A program made the translations under genes and the position numbers. Below the pieces are notes generated by a model. It ran no database searches. It had not been told where the DNA came from and was given only the letters and a program-made list of their open reading frames with translations. A stretch of DNA of 64,000 bases. It comes from Ruegeria sediminis (lineage in GTDB: Bacteria; Pseudomonadota; Alphaproteobacteria; Rhodobacterales; Rhodobacteraceae). Below, in pieces: positions 41,113 to 49,288 of this stretch (positions are counted from its first letter, which is position 1; each line of letters starts with the position of its first letter). The stretch spans positions 1 to 64,000 of the forward strand of contig NZ_VCPD01000008.1 in assembly GCF_005938215.1 (NCBI RefSeq). The letters run 5' to 3'.

Positions 41113-42006
41113 ATGAACCCCAAGACCGTGAATGCCGGAGCTATGGAAATCGCCTATCTGGAGTTCGGATCCGCCGATGGCTGGCCGTGCATTCTCGGCC
41201 ATGGCTTTCCATATGACGTTCACAGCTATTCCGAAACCGCGACGTTCCTTGCGGATGCCGGGGCCCGGGTGATCGTCCCGTGGCTCCGCGGATACGGTCC
41301 CACGCGGTTTCTTGACGACAAGACCCCCAGATCGGGCGAGCAGGCGGCTCTGGCGGCCGACCTCCTCGCCATGATGGATGCGCTCGGGATCGATAAGGCG
41401 GTGCTCGGCGGCTATGACTGGGGCGGGCGGGCTGCTTGCATCGTCTCGGCGCTCTGGCCCGCACGGGTCGTCGCGCTGGTGTCGGGTAATTCCTACAATA
41501 TCCAGGACATCGCCCGCTCCGGTGACCCCATTGCACCCGAGCACGAGGCCATGCTCTGGTATCAGTACTATTTCCACAGCGAGCGGGGGCGCCGTGGCCT
41601 GGCCCGGAACAGGCAAGCGCTTGCGCGAACGCTATGGCGGATGTGGTCACCGCTTTGGCAATTCGACGAGGAGACCTTCGAACAAAGCGCCGCGTCTTTC
41701 GACAACGACGATTTCGTCGACGTGGTGATCCATTCCTATCGTCACCGCTACGGGCTCGTGCCCGGGGATCCAGCCTATGCGCATATCGAAACGCAACTGG
41801 TGGCGCAGCCGCCGATCACGGTCCCGACCATCTCGGTCGACGGTGACGCGGATGGCGTGAACCCGGGTACTTCCCACCACACCCAACAATTCACCGGTCC
41901 GCACGAACACAGGGTTTTCAACGGCGCGGGTCACAACCTGCCGCAGGAGCGGCCCGTCGAATGGGCCAATGCCGTGGTTGACGCTCGGAAAATGGCCGTC
42001 GGGTGA
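41113..42006 (+). CDS. Alpha/beta hydrolase, epoxide hydrolase / haloalkane dehalogenase-like
   Basis: 297 residues from ATG 41113, with GGAG 10 bases upstream; the frame is open back to 40717 but that part overlaps the IS6 remnant antisense and is not coding. The oxyanion segment HGFPYD (about 30-35) and nucleophile elbow GGYDWGGRAA (D102) carry Asp, not Ser, as in epoxide hydrolases and haloalkane dehalogenases. The catalytic His is probably in GAGHNLPQE near the end. It may hydrolyse an epoxide, an ester or a haloalkane. The neighbouring cupin and GntR regulator genes lie on the same strand, so it may belong to that regulon. The natural substrate is not predictable. Confidence 0.8.
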   Translation: MNPKTVNAGAMEIAYLEFGSADGWPCILGHGFPYDVHSYSETATFLADAGARVIVPWLRGYGPTRFLDDKTPRSGEQAALAADLLAMMDALGIDKAVLGGYDWGGRAACIVSALWPARVVALVSGNSYNIQDIARSGDPIAPEHEAMLWYQYYFHSERGRRGLARNRQALARTLWRMWSPLWQFDEETFEQSAASFDNDDFVDVVIHSYRHRYGLVPGDPAYAHIETQLVAQPPITVPTISVDGDADGVNPGTSHHTQQFTGPHEHRVFNGAGHNLPQERPVEWANAVVDARKMAVG

Positions 42007-42051
42007 AGTTGGGCGGTTGAAACGGGACTTTGAACATTCGAGAGGATCACA

Positions 42052-42327
42052 ATGGACGAGACAGAATTCGCGAAAACCCTGCGCGCACAAGGATATGACG
42101 TTCTGACGAGGGATGTGGAACCTGAGCTTGCACTGGATGAACACGACCATGCGTGGGATGTGAAGGGCCTTGTGCTGAGCGGCGCCTTCAACATCACGGC
42201 GGAGGGCCGCAGCCGGACCTACGAAACCGGCCAGTCCTTCGAGCTGGCCGCGGGCGTTCCCCATACGGTGTCGGCCGGATCGCAGGGCGCCCGCCTGTTG
42301 CTGGGGCGGCGCAATCGGGTAGAGTGA
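42052..42327 (+). CDS. Small cupin-domain protein
   Basis: 91 residues with a single cupin_2-type barrel: metal-site pattern EHDHAWDVKGLVLSG (about 29-43) and the second motif with VPHTVSAG (about 73-80). RBS GAGAGG lies upstream of the ATG. Such small cupins often are isomerases, dioxygenase-like enzymes or ligand sensors. It is 45 bases after the alpha/beta hydrolase and probably cotranscribed with it. Function unknown. Confidence 0.75.
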   Translation: MDETEFAKTLRAQGYDVLTRDVEPELALDEHDHAWDVKGLVLSGAFNITAEGRSRTYETGQSFELAAGVPHTVSAGSQGARLLLGRRNRVE

Positions 42328-42483
42328 TCGCTGCAGGACCGGTGTCCGCTTGCCGCCGGGGGAATGGGGTCAGCTCGGCTCAATTCCCATCAATGCGCCC
42401 CTAAACAAGGTAGGCGGCACACTAATTGCAGACCATATGGATCGGCTGAGTATCTGGTTGCTCATCCACGTCGAAGTGGTAAA

Positions 42484-42502
42484 TTGTAATTCAAAGTTAC
42501 AA
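42484..42502. promoter_or_regulatory. GntR-type operator upstream of the regulator gene
   Basis: TTGTAA-N7-TTACAA is a perfect 6-bp inverted repeat 25 bases upstream of the start proposed for the GntR-family gene. The same symmetric motif with the same 7-base spacer recurs at 51830-51848, 51858-51876 and 53909-53927, in front of the catabolic operons, which supports an operator function including autoregulation. Confidence 0.7.
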
Positions 42503-42526
42503 GTTTTCCGCTGAATGGAGCCGATG

Positions 42527-43294
42527 ATGGCCAACGGACGCACATCTGCGAAAGAGGCAATCGGGTATCTGAGGGATCGGAGTTCCTCTCCGCTGAACCG
42601 CACCAGCTATGCCGATCAGGCCTATGCCTACCTTTTTCATCAGATCACAAGCGGCGTTTATGCCGAAGGCGAGGCGCTGCCGTCCGAGAACGAGTTGTGC
42701 GCCCTTTTCGGCATTTCCCGTCCGGTGATCCGCAAGGCGCTCGAAAAACTGCGCGAGGACGATCTGATCGAGTCGCGCCGAGGCGCAGGGTCTTTCGTAA
42801 AACGCCGCCGAAAGGTGGCCAAGAACGACGAGGTCACTGCGGGGCGGTTGCGCGAATTGCTCATGAACCTTGAATTTCGGAAAGTTGTCGAACCGGAATG
42901 CGCCTATTTCGCCGCACAGCGCCGAACCGACGCCGATCTCGAAATCATCAAGGCCGCCGTTGATGAGTTCCATGAATATTGCGTGAAGCAAGGCAGGGTC
43001 GGTCGCCATCTGGACTTCAAGTTCCACCATGCAGTGGCGGTGGCTAGCGGCAACCACCGGTTCGTGGAGGCGATCTCGGCCGTCGAGTATGACGTCGACA
43101 ACGCTGTCAACCTGGCGCGGTACTTGGTGCGGTATGACCACTTCGAACGCTCAAAGATGGTCTGGAGAGAGCATCTGGGGATGTATCAGGCGATCGAACG
43201 CCAGGATGCGGAAGAGGCCCGCATGTTGATGGCCGATCACCTGGAACAGGCGCGGATCAGGATGATGCATCCCGAGGCGTCCCTGAAGAAATAG
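42527..43294 (+). CDS. GntR/FadR-family transcriptional regulator
   Basis: 255 residues from ATG 42527, whose GGAG is 6 bases upstream; ATGs at 42515 and 42524 are alternatives. The winged helix-turn-helix (YADQAYAYLFHQITSGVYAEGEALPSENELCALFGISRPVIRKAL, about residues 27-75) is followed by an FCD ligand-binding domain (ECAYFAAQRRTDADLEIIKAAV, about 115-240) with the metal-binding-type His/Asp residues of FadR-subfamily regulators (FHHAVAVASGNH). It probably represses its own gene and the operons starting at 51806, 53854 and 53976 through the shared TTGT(A/C)A-N7-TTACAA operators, responding to a pathway intermediate. Confidence 0.87.
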   Translation: MANGRTSAKEAIGYLRDRSSSPLNRTSYADQAYAYLFHQITSGVYAEGEALPSENELCALFGISRPVIRKALEKLREDDLIESRRGAGSFVKRRRKVAKNDEVTAGRLRELLMNLEFRKVVEPECAYFAAQRRTDADLEIIKAAVDEFHEYCVKQGRVGRHLDFKFHHAVAVASGNHRFVEAISAVEYDVDNAVNLARYLVRYDHFERSKMVWREHLGMYQAIERQDAEEARMLMADHLEQARIRMMHPEASLKK

Positions 43295-43341
43295 AAACTT
43301 TGACCTTCAACCGCCCGCCGGTCATGGCGCATGAATTGTGG

Positions 43342-44232
43342 TCAAACCTTCTGAGTTTTCGCCAATCCCGCACCTTCTCGGTCCGGCATTTGACGTCTGG
43401 TCCTCTGGACCGGTTCGGCGTCCAGCCGAACGATCCCTGGCAAGTGCGCGCCCAGGCTTTCCGGATAGCGGCGCAAGACGTCCGGATCGTGGCCGGGCAC
43501 GATATGCGCCTGTGACGGAGCGAGGCGGCGTATCAGATCGAACCCGTCAAGCATGTCCGCCACGCTATCGACCAGCGGGAAAGGCGCGTCGGTTTCGATG
43601 TTCGCAAAATAATGTACCGCATCCGAGGCAAGGACCACCCTGCCCCGCCGCGTGTTGACGGTGACGATCTGCAAGCCGCGGGAATGTCCGCCAACCATAT
43701 GCACCTGTACGCCCGGTGCGATCTCCGCGGTGCCGTCGTGGAACCGGACACGGCCTGTATAGACACGACGCAGCAGCGACGCGACATCTTCGACCGAATA
43801 GGGCCGCCGCAACGCCTCGCGGCACATGCAGGGACCGGTGCAATAGGCCATCTCGCGAGTCTGCACGTGGAACCGCGCCTCCGGAAACAGACCGAGGTTG
43901 CCCGCGTGGTCCCAATGAAGATGCGTCAGGATGACGTCTTTCAAACGATCCGGAGCAATGCCCAATGCGCGAAGCCCGTCCTCGACCGGCAGAACCAATT
44001 CGCGCGACCGTGTCGCGGCTTGCGCGCGGTCAAATCCGGTATCGACGGCAATCGCCCGGTCACCATGGCGAAGCACCCAGACGAAAAAGCTCATCGGCAT
44101 GGGCGCATCGTGCCGGTCAAATCCTTCAGGCAGCGGCGCGGTGAAATTCTCGTAGACCAAACGTCCAGAGTGGCGGCCATATTCGATCGCGTGGATTTCC
44201 CATTCCGGCGTCCCGTCCGCGATATGCGCCAT
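43342..44232 (-). CDS. Metallo-beta-lactamase-fold hydrolase (AHL-lactonase-like family)
   Basis: 296 residues. The zinc motif THLHWDHAGN (H104, H106, D108, H109), then GGHSRG, the bridging Asp in LASDAVHYF and a last His in VPGHDP are all present, so the binuclear site is intact. The family is often labelled N-acyl homoserine lactonase, but in this catabolic operon a sugar-acid lactonase or another ester hydrolase role is as likely. A cysteine cluster YCTGPCMC (about 130-137) is unusual. It is the last gene of a long minus-strand operon, starting one base from the previous stop, and converges on the GntR gene. Confidence 0.8.
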   Translation of the reverse strand: MAHIADGTPEWEIHAIEYGRHSGRLVYENFTAPLPEGFDRHDAPMPMSFFVWVLRHGDRAIAVDTGFDRAQAATRSRELVLPVEDGLRALGIAPDRLKDVILTHLHWDHAGNLGLFPEARFHVQTREMAYCTGPCMCREALRRPYSVEDVASLLRRVYTGRVRFHDGTAEIAPGVQVHMVGGHSRGLQIVTVNTRRGRVVLASDAVHYFANIETDAPFPLVDSVADMLDGFDLIRRLAPSQAHIVPGHDPDVLRRYPESLGAHLPGIVRLDAEPVQRTRRQMPDREGAGLAKTQKV

Positions 44233-44233
44233 T

Positions 44234-45337
44234 TCAGGTCAGCTCCGGCACCGCTGCAGCTTCGAGTACCCCCGCAATCGCCTTGCCGCAGGTCTCCGTG
44301 TCAGCCTCGCCGCCCAGATCGCGGGTTCGGAAGGCTGGTTGTGCGAGCACGTCCTCGATGGCCCGAACGATGGCGGCGCCGGCCTCGGGATAACCAAGGT
44401 GTTCCAGCATCATCGCGCCGGCCCAGATCTGCCCGACCGGATTTGCGATACCCTGGCCTGCGATGTCTGGCGCAGAGCCATGCACCGGTTCGAACAGCGA
44501 CGGGAATTCGCCGGTGGGGTTGATGTTGCCTGAAGGCGCAATACCGATGGTGCCCGTGCAGGCAGGGCCCAGATCCGACAGAATATCGCCGAACAGGTTC
44601 GAGGCCACGACGACATTGAACCGCTGCGGGTTCAGCACGAAATGCGCTGTCAGGATGTCGATGTGGTACTTGTCCCAAGCAACTTCCGGATAGCTTTTCG
44701 AGACTTCCTCTACCCGCTCGTCCCAGTACGGCATGGTGATGGCGATGCCGTTGGATTTAGTGGCAGACGTAAGGTGCTTGCGTTTTGTCCGATTGGCGAA
44801 ATCGAAGGCAAAGTGCAGAATCCTGTCGACACCGACACGTGTCATGACTGTTTCCTGCATGACGATCTCGCGCTCGGTGCCGGCGAACATCCGGCCGCCA
44901 ACCGAAGAATACTCGCCCTCGGTATTCTCGCGCACCACGTAAAAATCGATTTCCCCCGGCTTGCGCCCTGCCAATGGCGAAGGCACTCCGGGCATCAGCT
45001 TGACGGGGCGGAGGTTGACATATTGATCGAACTCTCGCCGGAACAGCAGCAGCGATCCCCAGAGGGACACATGGTCGGCGATCTTTTCAGGCCAGCCCAC
45101 CGCGCCGAAATAGATCGCGTCGTGGCCTCCGATCTGTTCTTTCCAATCGGACGGCAGCATGGTGCCGTGCTTTTCGAAATAGTCCCAGGACGAGAAATCG
45201 AACATGTCGAACGTGATGTCGATGGAGAACCGCTTTGCCGCGGCGCGAAGAACGCGCAGCCCCTCGGGCACGACTTCCTGTCCGATCCCGTCACCGGGGA
45301 TCACCGCAATCCTGAGTCCGTTCTTGCGACCAGTCAT
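44234..45337 (-). CDS. Tartrate / D-malate dehydrogenase-type enzyme (TtuC, isopropylmalate dehydrogenase family)
   Basis: 367 residues from ATG 45335-45337; another ATG at 45344-45346 adds three residues. The beta-decarboxylating dehydrogenase family features are IAVIPGDGIGQEVVPEGLRVL, FYVVRENTEGEYSSVGG and the nucleotide/metal segment SNLFGDILSDLGPACTGT with FEPVHGSAPDIAGQGIANP. The sequence resembles TtuC-type tartrate dehydrogenases and D-malate dehydrogenases that act on 2-hydroxyacids with a second acidic group. It oxidises the 2-hydroxyacid with NAD, often with decarboxylation. In this operon the substrate is probably an intermediate of the sugar-acid or sulfonate pathway. Confidence 0.82.
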   Translation of the reverse strand: MTGRKNGLRIAVIPGDGIGQEVVPEGLRVLRAAAKRFSIDITFDMFDFSSWDYFEKHGTMLPSDWKEQIGGHDAIYFGAVGWPEKIADHVSLWGSLLLFRREFDQYVNLRPVKLMPGVPSPLAGRKPGEIDFYVVRENTEGEYSSVGGRMFAGTEREIVMQETVMTRVGVDRILHFAFDFANRTKRKHLTSATKSNGIAITMPYWDERVEEVSKSYPEVAWDKYHIDILTAHFVLNPQRFNVVVASNLFGDILSDLGPACTGTIGIAPSGNINPTGEFPSLFEPVHGSAPDIAGQGIANPVGQIWAGAMMLEHLGYPEAGAAIVRAIEDVLAQPAFRTRDLGGEADTETCGKAIAGVLEAAAVPELT

Positions 45338-45433
45338 TCTGCACATCTTTCCTGTTGCGCGGGCGGGTTGACGCCCACGTATGTGAAATCCAGTTGCCGC
45401 TTGCGGGGCCACCCGGCGCGGCTTCTTCGTTTT

Positions 45434-45751
45434 TCAGTCCGTTCTGCGGCGGGCGCGGTCGCTGCGCAGATTGTGGACGTGGACATGCGCCCCGGGCGCG
45501 ATAGCCTCGGTGGCCGACCCGATAGCCGAACCGTATTTCAGGATCGGATCGCCGGCGTCAATGGCTGTCAGCGCGACCTTGTGGCCGAGAGGAATATCCT
45601 CGGTCGCCGTCACCCAAACCTCGCCGTCAGCGCATCCGACAACAAGAACTTCGCCCGCGGCGATGTCGCGCAGGACAGTGGCGACGTGATCGGCCTCGGC
45701 CAGTGCAATGGCGTCGAACCCGCGCGGTCCCATTTCCCCTTCGCCCCTCAC
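45434..45751 (-). CDS. UxaA-family lyase small subunit (SAF domain)
   Basis: 105 residues from GTG 45749-45751, overlapping the large-subunit stop; an ATG at 45731-45733 with AAGGGG upstream is an equally good start, giving 99 residues. It has the SAF/N-terminal domain of altronate and galactarate dehydratases (ALAEADHVATVLRDIAAGEVLVV, IPLGHKVALTAIDAGDPILKYG). In two-gene members of this family, such as altronate dehydratase-like enzymes and the sulfolactate sulfo-lyase SuyA, this domain is a separate subunit. It works with the large subunit encoded directly upstream in the operon. Confidence 0.8.
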   Translation of the reverse strand: MRGEGEMGPRGFDAIALAEADHVATVLRDIAAGEVLVVGCADGEVWVTATEDIPLGHKVALTAIDAGDPILKYGSAIGSATEAIAPGAHVHVHNLRSDRARRRTD

Positions 45752-46905
45752 AATGCCGCTCCGAATCTGCTGACCACTTCATCCCCTTCGCCCAGCAATT
45801 CGCCCCAGGTGAGCGTTCCGCTTGCAACATCTGCAACGGTAGCCAGAAGACGCTCGGCCAAGGCCTCGGGCGCTTCTGATCCGTCAAATCCAGTGTGCGC
45901 GACGAAATCAAGCTGGCCGTCGAGCCGCGCGCAGGTTTCCGGGTTTGCGCTCACCTTCACGGTCGGTGATAGTGCGCTGACATAGGAATTTCCAACACCG
46001 GTCGTGAACAGGACCATCTGCGCTCCGGCCGCGACGAAACCGGTCAGGGATTCCGGCGCGAAGGCCGGGGCATCCATCACCCACAACCCCGGGCCCACTG
46101 GCGCCTCGGCATATCCCAGAAGGCCTTCGATCCTGCTCCGACCCGATTTTGCAGTGCTTCCCAGGGATTTCTCTTCGATGGTCGAAAGACCGGATGCAAT
46201 ATTCGTAGGCGTCGGATTGACGCCCAGAAGGTCCACTCCCGCAGCAATCGCCGCCTCCTCGCGACGCTTCACTGCGGCAAGGATTCCTGCAGCCAGTTCC
46301 GGGGTGCGGGCGCGCTTGGCAAGCAGGTGCTCGGCCCCAAGCCATTCGACCGTTTCGCCCAGGATTGCCGTTCCGCCCGCCGCGACCAGACCATCCGCAA
46401 CCCTGCCCAACAGCGGGTTGGCGACCAATCCGGAACTCGGATCAGAGCGGCCACATTCAAGCCCTATCGTCAGCGTCGAAAGCGGTGCCGGCGACCGGCG
46501 CAGCCGCGACATCTCGCGGATAAGCCGCGCGCCGGACTGCGTCGCCTTTGACACCAAGGTGAAAACGTCGTTGCCGCAATCGTCCATGCTGATCGCGTCA
46601 TGCGCCTTGCGGGCAAGAGCAAGTTCCGCAGAGAAGCGCTCCAGAACCTTCGGATTGTCCCCGATCAGCAGAACCGCACCTGTGTTGGGATGCTCGGCCA
46701 GGCCAAGCGCGGCACGGTCATGGATTTCCTTGTCTTCTCCCAGAAGCCCCGCCTCGTAAGGCAGGACCACACAGGCCGCATCGCGCAGCGAGGACGCGAT
46801 GCGTCGGCTGGCGGGGCCCGTCAACCCGCCGATCGACAAAACCAAGAGCCGGTTGCGAATCCCGACACGGCCATCCGGCCGATGATATCCAAGAAACTCA
46901 ACCAT
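45748..46905 (-). CDS. UxaA-family lyase large subunit (altronate dehydratase / SuyB-like)
   Basis: 385 residues. The hallmark LGYHRPDGRVGIRN (about residues 5-18) opens the UxaA/GarD C-terminal-type domain. IGLECGRSDPSSGLVANPLLG and the conserved Cys/Asp-containing segments GVNPTPTNIASGLSTIEEKSLGS and VFTLVSKATQSG follow. These enzymes remove water from hexonates or hexarates, or sulfite from 3-sulfolactate, with an iron-dependent site. The separate small subunit is encoded next to it. Fused UxaA and GarD proteins are longer (about 500 residues), so the split form is more like SuyAB. Substrate assignment is inference. Confidence 0.8.
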   Translation of the reverse strand: MVEFLGYHRPDGRVGIRNRLLVLSIGGLTGPASRRIASSLRDAACVVLPYEAGLLGEDKEIHDRAALGLAEHPNTGAVLLIGDNPKVLERFSAELALARKAHDAISMDDCGNDVFTLVSKATQSGARLIREMSRLRRSPAPLSTLTIGLECGRSDPSSGLVANPLLGRVADGLVAAGGTAILGETVEWLGAEHLLAKRARTPELAAGILAAVKRREEAAIAAGVDLLGVNPTPTNIASGLSTIEEKSLGSTAKSGRSRIEGLLGYAEAPVGPGLWVMDAPAFAPESLTGFVAAGAQMVLFTTGVGNSYVSALSPTVKVSANPETCARLDGQLDFVAHTGFDGSEAPEALAERLLATVADVASGTLTWGELLGEGDEVVSRFGAAL

Positions 46906-46929
46906 GTTTTGGCTCCGGTTCCTCTCGCG

Positions 46930-47844
46930 TCAGCTCGCTTTCGCCATGGCCGGCTTTTGCCGCGCCTCGACGCCAAGCTTTTCTTCGAGCATGAACATCA
47001 GCCGCGCGGTATCGCGGTCGCCATAGCCGGCGTCGATCGCCGCCTGAAGCGCGGCCAGACCGGCCCGGCCGATCCGCGGTTCAATGCCGATCTTCTCTTC
47101 CAGTTCGCAGGCCAGCCGCACGTCTTTTGCCGCCAGCCGGATCGCGAAGCCGGGACTGTCGTCGCCGACAAAGCCCTTCTTGGGCATGGCCGTCGAAAAC
47201 TGGCTGTTCCAGGCCATCGTGTTTCGCATCACCTGCTGCATCATCTCGAGGGTCAGGCCACATTTCAGTCCCAGCGCCAACGCCTCGGTATTGGCGACCA
47301 TGATGGTCGTCGCAAGCACGTTGTTCGTGATCTTCATTGCGTGGCCCATGCCCGGGCCGCCGCAGTAATACTTCTCGTTCCCCATGCAGTCGAGGATCGG
47401 TTCGACCTTTGTGATGGCGTCGGGCTCACCGCCGATCATCAACGTCAGTGTTCCGGTTACGGCATGTTCCGAAGTCTTACCCACGGGAGAGTCCACCAGG
47501 TTCATGCCGCGTTTTCGCAGGTCGTCCCCGATGGTCTGCGAGGTTTGCGGGTCGATCGTGCTCATCTCGATCACGATGCCGCCCTCGCGCAGCCCCTCGG
47601 CAACGCCATCCTTGCCCAGTATTGCACCGTGGACATGCTGCGGTTCGGGCAGCATGGTCACCACGATTTCGCTTGCGGCGCCGACTTCCTTTGGGGACGC
47701 GCAGGCTGTTGCACCGGCCTCGACCAGACGCTGCACCGCGTCCGGGTTCAGATCGAAGACAGAGAGCGAATGACCGCCCTTGAGGATATTGAGCGCCATG
47801 GGAGCGCCCATGACACCCAGACCGATAAATCCAACATTGGCCAT
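46930..47844 (-). CDS. NAD(P)-dependent beta-hydroxyacid dehydrogenase, YihU/GarR-like
   Basis: 304 residues from ATG 47842-47844, preceded by AAGGGAAG. The Rossmann motif GLGVMG is at 8-13, the catalytic lysine is in GHAMKITNN (K171), with N175 nearby. Where 3-hydroxyisobutyrate and tartronate semialdehyde dehydrogenases have PVSGG, this protein has PVGKTS (120-125), a variant like the sulfonate-contacting PVGRTS of sulfolactaldehyde reductase YihU. It may reduce or oxidise a short-chain aldehyde acid, perhaps sulfolactaldehyde or tartronate semialdehyde. It lies between the UxaA-type lyase and the ABC transporter in the same operon. Confidence 0.82.
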   Translation of the reverse strand: MANVGFIGLGVMGAPMALNILKGGHSLSVFDLNPDAVQRLVEAGATACASPKEVGAASEIVVTMLPEPQHVHGAILGKDGVAEGLREGGIVIEMSTIDPQTSQTIGDDLRKRGMNLVDSPVGKTSEHAVTGTLTLMIGGEPDAITKVEPILDCMGNEKYYCGGPGMGHAMKITNNVLATTIMVANTEALALGLKCGLTLEMMQQVMRNTMAWNSQFSTAMPKKGFVGDDSPGFAIRLAAKDVRLACELEEKIGIEPRIGRAGLAALQAAIDAGYGDRDTARLMFMLEEKLGVEARQKPAMAKAS

Positions 47845-47976
47845 TCGCTTCCCTTTCGTATGGCGGTTTTTTGTTCGAATTCGGATGTATCCCCCCAAGC
47901 CCGCCATGCGGTTGCCGGGAATGGGGGGACAGGTTTCAGTTGGACTTTCGCCCGCTCTGAGCCTTTCGGTTTGGGA

Positions 47977-49215
47977 TCACGATTGTTCGGACCACTTGTC
48001 CATTTCCCAAAGCGGCAGGCCGCGCAGGTCGTTTACGTCGGTCCGGGTGAACTCGGACGCATCGGTCTTGGAGCCCAAAAGCTCGTATGCCTGCTTGGCA
48101 AGCGGAGCGGTCAATTCGAAGGCGCCCTTGACCTGATCCCAGCTCAGCGGATTTTCGATGACGCCGCCATCCACCAGATATTGCGATGCCTGCTGAACTG
48201 CGCGCGCCTCGCTGACTGTCGGCCAAGCCCAACCGCGGGCGAAAATCAGGTCGTCGTTGACCACCTTGGCGCCGTCTTCGGGATCGAGTTTCCAGTAGTC
48301 CTTGACCAGCTGCGAAACGGCGCCCGGCTCCTGCGCCGACAGGGTCGCGACCGCTTCCTGCTGTGCCGCCATGAAGGCCACGACAATGTTCGGATGCTGC
48401 TCGGCCAGCGAGTTGCGGAGCACCCAGAACGAACGGTGGATATAGTAGCCTTCCGGGTAGAAGGGCGACTGCTTAACCGACGGCATCTGGATCCCGGCGC
48501 CGGTGCCCAGCGGTCCGTCATAGAATTCCTCGGTGTAGCCGTAGGAGTTCCAGATCGCCCGGGTGCCGTTCTTGGCGGCGGCCAGGTACATCGGTTGGAT
48601 CGCGATGGCGGCATCCAGACCGGTCGGCACCGCGGCGGCCTGGCTGAGGACCGGCACGTTGACCAGGTTGATGCCCAGTTCGCGCGGATCGGCCGAGCCC
48701 AGTTCCCAACGCAGCATTTGGCTGAGCGCGTTGTAGGGGTCACCGCCCAGCAGCGAGCCGATGGTCTTGCCTTTCAGGTCCTCGGGCTTGCGAATGCCAC
48801 GGTCGTCGCGGGTGACGATCATGAAGCGCAGCCGGCCTTCGCCCACCACCATCAGGCTGAGCGGAAGCCCGGCCGCGATCGAGCGGATGATCGGTGTGTT
48901 GCCCCACATGCCCATGTCGAGATCATTGGCCACGAAGGCTTCGACCTGCGGCATGGCGGTCGGATAGTCGCGCCAATCGACGGTCAGTTCGTATCCGAAA
49001 TCCGCCGCGTACTTCTCGAACAGCTTGTTTTCGATCATGTAGGCTGTCATGGGCGCGTTGCCTGCGGCCCACGGGATCCGGCCGACGGAAACGGTCAGTT
49101 TGTCGGTCGCTGCCCGGATGATCCCGGGTGCGGCGAGCGTCAAAGCACCGGCGGCCCCGGCCGTGCGAATGAATGACCGGCGATTAAGGACGAGTTTGGA
49201 GAGCGCTTCGGACAT
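47977..49215 (-). CDS. ABC transporter substrate-binding protein, sulfonate/nitrate (SsuA/TauA/NMT1) type, Tat signal
   Basis: 412 residues with a twin-arginine signal peptide (LNRRSFIRTAGAAGALTLAAPGIIRAA). The mature part (KLTVSVGRIPWAAGNAPMTAYM, FVANDLDMGMWGNTPIIRSIAAGLP) belongs to the NMT1/SsuA family that binds sulfonates, nitrate, taurine or pyrimidine precursors. A GGGAGG ribosome binding site lies upstream of the ATG. It would capture the substrate for the two permeases and ATPase encoded upstream in the same operon. Two membrane permeases instead of the usual one suggest a heterodimeric channel. Confidence 0.85.
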   Translation of the reverse strand: MSEALSKLVLNRRSFIRTAGAAGALTLAAPGIIRAATDKLTVSVGRIPWAAGNAPMTAYMIENKLFEKYAADFGYELTVDWRDYPTAMPQVEAFVANDLDMGMWGNTPIIRSIAAGLPLSLMVVGEGRLRFMIVTRDDRGIRKPEDLKGKTIGSLLGGDPYNALSQMLRWELGSADPRELGINLVNVPVLSQAAAVPTGLDAAIAIQPMYLAAAKNGTRAIWNSYGYTEEFYDGPLGTGAGIQMPSVKQSPFYPEGYYIHRSFWVLRNSLAEQHPNIVVAFMAAQQEAVATLSAQEPGAVSQLVKDYWKLDPEDGAKVVNDDLIFARGWAWPTVSEARAVQQASQYLVDGGVIENPLSWDQVKGAFELTAPLAKQAYELLGSKTDASEFTRTDVNDLRGLPLWEMDKWSEQS

Positions 49216-49288
49216 TGTGTTCCTCCCTTGATCCGTAGCTTTGGTGTCCCGGAAGCGTTCCGGAACGGTCTGAAAAGAGCGGCCGGTA

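Noticed and set aside
46600..49176. Long plus-strand open reading frame of about 858 codons across the operon of lyase, dehydrogenase and binding-protein genes
   Set aside because: It is antisense to three well-supported genes and its translation has no family similarity, being rich in Arg, His, Gln and Asp as expected for a shadow frame in high-GC DNA.
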